Source of the DNA: Bacteroidales bacterium UBA3834 | Lineage (GTDB): Bacteria > Bacteroidota > Bacteroidia > Bacteroidales > P3 | Direction: 5' to 3' | DNA length: 54,367 nt | Assembly (NCBI GenBank): GCA_002392965.1 | Contig: DGIA01000002.1 | Location: 1-54,367, forward strand | In this document: piece after piece, positions 51,146 to 54,367 of the stretch | Layout: the number at the start of each line of letters is the position of its first letter | Position numbering within the stretch: the first letter of the stretch is position 1 | Program-made: the position numbers and the translations under genes | The notes under the pieces: generated by a model | Told to the model about the DNA's origin: nothing | What the model saw: only the letters and a program-made list of their open reading frames with translations | Databases searched by the model: none

Positions 51146-52414
51146 ATGGATTATCTCTCGAAAGCAGAACGACAGAAGCTCTACTACCAAGGGCTGAAAC
51201 AGGCAAGTGAATATCACCTGCCCGATGAGGACGAGGTGCTGTCCGCCATACGAAAGAACGAATTGGAGCCAGAATTTGATGCGGTTTGTAGGGAGGCTGC
51301 TTTTCTCTTTTTCAACGTTGTTGCCCCATTGCACCGCGTCATTTCGTTCATCCTCAAAAACCGCTATATACTTGAGTGTATGAGCGAACTTGCCGAACAA
51401 GCTAAGAACAACCCCGTTCAATGTACTCCTGACGATGCATTCTTTACACTTTGCAGGGTGGAACCATACACGGCTGAAGAGATGATCCGTACGATGGATA
51501 CCGACTCAGCCACCTTGGAAAGTCTGCAGCAATGCTACCAAAAACGCGACCGACAGGCATTCACGGCGGTTGTTAAAGAGAAACATTGCAACCTGCAGAC
51601 AATAAGTTGTTTGAGTAAATTGGTTTGGCCTGATATTATTGAATCTTTCAGTCAGTCGATAGAAGATGAAGATTTCGCTATTGTGCTTGACGCTATGACT
51701 GTGACTAACACCAAAGGCCTGGCTGAGAGTGGACAAACACTGTTGCGTTCGATGGAACGTATGTCCGATGAATTCTTAAAGACAATGGATGGCAATGATG
51801 GTGACGAATTGCGACTTCTCATCGTGAACCGAGAGGTCATAAGGAACATGTTTATATGGCTTCGCGAGTTCTATACCGACAATGTTAAAGTATTTAAGTT
51901 GCGTGAGCGTAGAATCATCGAGGCTCTGCTTGCCCGTCTAGAAGCCGTAGCCATACCTGCGACACAGAAGGCCGACGGTGACGGGTTCACCCTGCCTGCC
52001 GACTATTTCTCGCAGACAAGCGGCCTGGGCCGTGCCGACGAGCACTTCAATCTGAGGCATGAGGTGGTTGCGGCTGGCCCGGAACGGTTTACAGAACTAA
52101 TAAATTACCTCTCCGAGTGTGACTATATCGAGAACAGTCTTGCCGTGAAGCAACTCTTCGCATATCGTTTCTCCGGCCGTATGCGCCCGGAAAGAGTCGT
52201 ACCCCTCGAATGGCACGGCCGCAACGGCAGGAGTTACGAACTCATCTATCTCGTCAAGATGCTAACCGAGCGTGGTGACTACCGCAAGATGCGCCAGCTC
52301 TTCTACGGCCCCGTATGGCCCAAAGACCGCCTCAGCAGCTATGCCAAGAACGCATGCCGAAACCTTAAAGAACACCTAAAGGAACTATACCCTACTATAC
52401 CCGACCAACTATAA
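51146..52414 (+). CDS. Conserved-looking protein of unknown function
   Basis: A 422-residue soluble protein, mostly helical, without signal or membrane segments. Start ATG 51146 fits the -7 box at 51112. The C-terminal portion has YLVKMLTERGDYRKMRQLFY followed by GPVWPKDRLSSYAKNACRNL, which recalls the end of DUF6043 proteins of Bacteroidetes mobile elements, but I only remember the pattern and am not sure. A long helix region (about 90-260) contains LESLQQCYQKRDRQAF. It starts just after tRNA-Glu, a place where mobile elements often insert. No function is assigned. Confidence 0.55.
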   Translation: MDYLSKAERQKLYYQGLKQASEYHLPDEDEVLSAIRKNELEPEFDAVCREAAFLFFNVVAPLHRVISFILKNRYILECMSELAEQAKNNPVQCTPDDAFFTLCRVEPYTAEEMIRTMDTDSATLESLQQCYQKRDRQAFTAVVKEKHCNLQTISCLSKLVWPDIIESFSQSIEDEDFAIVLDAMTVTNTKGLAESGQTLLRSMERMSDEFLKTMDGNDGDELRLLIVNREVIRNMFIWLREFYTDNVKVFKLRERRIIEALLARLEAVAIPATQKADGDGFTLPADYFSQTSGLGRADEHFNLRHEVVAAGPERFTELINYLSECDYIENSLAVKQLFAYRFSGRMRPERVVPLEWHGRNGRSYELIYLVKMLTERGDYRKMRQLFYGPVWPKDRLSSYAKNACRNLKEHLKELYPTIPDQL

Positions 52415-52436
52415 ATTTGACTATAATTGACTATAA

Positions 52437-52470
52437 TTTGAAAACCATAAGCAAACAAATCGTATTTTTG
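52437..52470 (+). promoter_or_regulatory. Promoter before the short ORF and HNH-like gene
   Basis: TTTG (52437-52440) and TATTTTTG (52463-52470), 22 bases apart, a slightly long spacer. Near-repeats of ACTATAATT(T)G are just upstream (52419-52440). Confidence 0.6.
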
Positions 52471-52507
52471 CAAAATAAAAAATATAAAATTTCAGAATAC
52501 AAATAAT

Positions 52508-52564
52508 ATGGATAAATATTTTGAATTTCTGAGTGGTGGCGCATGGATGGCGTATGACCTTTAG
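52508..52564 (+). CDS. 18-codon short ORF, possible leader peptide
   Basis: ATG 52508 to TAG 52562-52564 encodes MDKYFEFLSGGAWMAYDL, 38 bases after the -7 box. GGTCACT (52564-52570) and AGTGACC (52578-52584) form a perfect 7-bp hairpin overlapping the stop codon. It could be a leader peptide or the remnant of a gene; nothing further supports translation. Confidence 0.35.
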   Translation: MDKYFEFLSGGAWMAYDL

Positions 52565-52661
52565 GTCACTCCTGCAAAGTGACCGTCCCCTGCATAATTA
52601 CAATAGCCTACTATCGCATAATAAATCAACAAACAGAAGTAGAAATAGAAGATAGTTTGAT

Positions 52662-54317
52662 ATGAGCACATTTGTTTCAAATATTGGATACGGCTGCATT
52701 CCTTCTCCAGAGGAAAGCGTCAAGGAAAGTATCTTCCATGAATACGAGAGAGTTGTTATTTCCAGTTTGATAACTTCCTTCGGTCTCGATTTTTTAGTTA
52801 GAGACCAGCATGGTGGCGACGTGGACACAATTTTCACTGTTAGAAAAATCGGTGTTGATCCAGAAATGACATACAAGAACTCGAAACATGCAACCGCATA
52901 TGAACAACGAGGGGAATATTCGGAAGGTAGCTATCATGGTGACGGCACTAATTATGCGAGTAGAAAACATAATGCAAAAAAAGAGTGGGAAGAAACAGGT
53001 CAGGACATTAAAGACGCCTATACAGGAGAAGAAAATATAGGATTCCATGGTAAAACAAAGGCTATTCCTCCTGAGAGGAAAGCAGAACTTGATCACATTG
53101 TTGAATGTAAACAAATACACGATGACAGGGGACGGGTACTGGCAGGATTAAAGGGAGAAGATCTTGCCGACGCGAATGAGAACCTCACATGGACTAATAA
53201 AAGTCTTAATGCTTCGATGGGGTCATGGGCTAGGCAAGAGAACGAAAGATACCGTAAAGAACATGGATGTAATGCACCTGAAAGCATGTTAAATGCAGAA
53301 GCATACATTAATGCCCATCCCGATTTAGATGAGACGACAAAACGTAATTTGAGAAAGGAGTACAAGAAAGCAAAAGATGCATATGAAGCAAAACTAGCAA
53401 CAAAATACTATACCAGTGCTGACTTTTGGGGGGCAACCATGAAAGCATCAGTATGGACAGGTGCCCGCATGGGAGTTAGACAAGCGTTGGGACTTGTATT
53501 TACCGAGATATGGTTTTCTGTGAAAGAGGCAATTGAGCAAAATAACTCTGATGACAAATCATTGTTTGAAAGTATAGGGAGTGCTATTAAGGAAGGGATT
53601 GAACGAGCTAAAACAAAATGGCAAGACATCTGGCATAAGTTTATTGAGGGAACAGTAGCAGGTATATTGTCTTCGTTGACAACAACGCTCTGCAACATCT
53701 TCTTCAAAACGGCTAAAAATATAGTAAGGTTAATTCGTCAATCATGGGCATCGTTGGTTGAGGCCGGAAAGATAATATTTGTTAATCCGGATTGTTATCC
53801 TCTGGGAGATAGAATACTTGCAGCAGCCAAAGTATTGTCTACAGGAGCAAGTGTCGTTGCGGGAGTCATGGTGGGAGAATTGATTTCCAACTCACCAGTT
53901 GGGAAAATAGGTGTTTTGGGCGACATTGTTCAAACATTCGTTTCAACGATGGTTTCAGGTATACTATCAGTTAGTTTCTTGCATATTCTTGACCATTGCA
54001 CAGGTATAAAAAAGATAGTGGATGCCCTGAACAAAGTGCCAACAATTGACAACATTTATATCGAACTAAAAGAGAAAGCAAGACTACTTGAGGAATATTG
54101 TGCAAAACTACAAGAAATAGATCTTGTACATTTTCAAAAAGAGGTACAATGCTTTAATGATCTTTTATCAGTTGTTGAACAGATAGATGATGAGAATGCC
54201 TTATACGACAAATTGAATAAATTTATCCAAGACAAAGGAATAAGTGTGCCATGGGAAGGATCTCCTAATTTAGAAACACATTTGTCGAACCCCAATGGAA
54301 CACTTTTGTTCAAATAA
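52662..54317 (+). CDS. HNH-like nuclease with hydrophobic C-terminal half
   Basis: A 551-residue AT-rich gene. Residues 140-185 have an HNH-like pattern: LDHIVECKQIHDDRGRVLAG with D144-H145, then NLTWTNKSLN with N174, N179 and N183. The part before (about 60-130) is polar. From about 260 several hydrophobic helices follow (WTGARMGVRQALGLVFTEIWF, TVAGILSSLTTTLCNIFF, VLSTGASVVAGVMVGELIS, FVSTMVSGILSVSFLHIL), and a charged helix ends the protein. It looks like a nuclease domain on a membrane-associated body, a layout seen in abortive-infection effectors and toxins. I do not recognise a named family. The gene is complete; 50 bases follow. Confidence 0.55.
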   Translation: MSTFVSNIGYGCIPSPEESVKESIFHEYERVVISSLITSFGLDFLVRDQHGGDVDTIFTVRKIGVDPEMTYKNSKHATAYEQRGEYSEGSYHGDGTNYASRKHNAKKEWEETGQDIKDAYTGEENIGFHGKTKAIPPERKAELDHIVECKQIHDDRGRVLAGLKGEDLADANENLTWTNKSLNASMGSWARQENERYRKEHGCNAPESMLNAEAYINAHPDLDETTKRNLRKEYKKAKDAYEAKLATKYYTSADFWGATMKASVWTGARMGVRQALGLVFTEIWFSVKEAIEQNNSDDKSLFESIGSAIKEGIERAKTKWQDIWHKFIEGTVAGILSSLTTTLCNIFFKTAKNIVRLIRQSWASLVEAGKIIFVNPDCYPLGDRILAAAKVLSTGASVVAGVMVGELISNSPVGKIGVLGDIVQTFVSTMVSGILSVSFLHILDHCTGIKKIVDALNKVPTIDNIYIELKEKARLLEEYCAKLQEIDLVHFQKEVQCFNDLLSVVEQIDDENALYDKLNKFIQDKGISVPWEGSPNLETHLSNPNGTLLFK

Positions 54318-54367
54318 CTTGTAGTTTATTAATAATACATAAAACATCATTGCTGTCCACTAAAAAT

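Overview
The window comes from a member of the Bacteroidota, most likely order Bacteroidales. Four kinds of evidence support this. Promoters have the Bacteroidetes form, with a -7 box TAnnTTTG (TATCTTTG, TATATTTG, TACTTTTG) and often TTTG about 19-20 bases upstream. There are type IX secretion (T9SS) genes and a T9SS sorting domain (PorP/SprF, GldJ, a PorE-like protein). MurF and alanine racemase are fused in one protein. Bacteroidetes-type families are present (DUF2851, DUF2723/GT117, DUF6266, dppD-dppF fusion, S16 with a long Ala/Glu tail). The genus cannot be fixed from this sequence alone.

Layout. 1-4.6 kb is a variable surface/secreted locus. It has two near-identical copies of a T9SS sorting-domain end plus the start of the next gene, a secreted protein of unknown function, an orphan Rhs tip with a HEYGH metallopeptidase-like motif, and a lipoprotein. 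4.8-13 kb holds DUF6266, rpsP-rimM, a DksA-like regulator, a peptide ABC ATPase, ornithine aminotransferase, DUF975 and an M23 peptidase. 13-19 kb holds an alpha-L-fucosidase, PorP/SprF, GldJ and an OstA/LptA-like protein. 19-28.6 kb holds grpE-dnaJ-DUF2851, murF-alr, and lon with a PorE-like gene. 28.6-38.6 kb holds tRNA-Pro, radA, arginine deiminase, a DUF2723 membrane protein, a small RHH-like protein, an isolated atpB, pgk and a NapH-like ferredoxin.

38.8-49 kb is a composite type I restriction-modification island in the order hsdM, YhcG/DUF1016 nuclease, small membrane coiled-coil protein, hsdS, membrane protein, HEPN-like protein, Fic protein, hsdR. hsdM and hsdR have the GC-rich composition of the host genome. 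hsdS recognition domains and the two genes after hsdS are visibly AT-rich, as expected of exchanged cargo. 49-54.4 kb holds a YgiQ radical-SAM protein, tRNA-Glu, an unknown 422-residue protein, and a protein joining an HNH-like motif to a hydrophobic C-terminal half.

Points most worth attention: (1) intergenic tandem arrays with the same 11-bp period but unrelated unit sequences at four places, two of them flanking modules of the restriction island; (2) a symmetrical composite repeat at 5461-5760; (3) an uncharacterised membrane-protein/HEPN-like gene pair inside the restriction operon; (4) the HNH-like membrane protein at the right end; (5) the duplicated cassette that gave an Rhs tip a new start codon.
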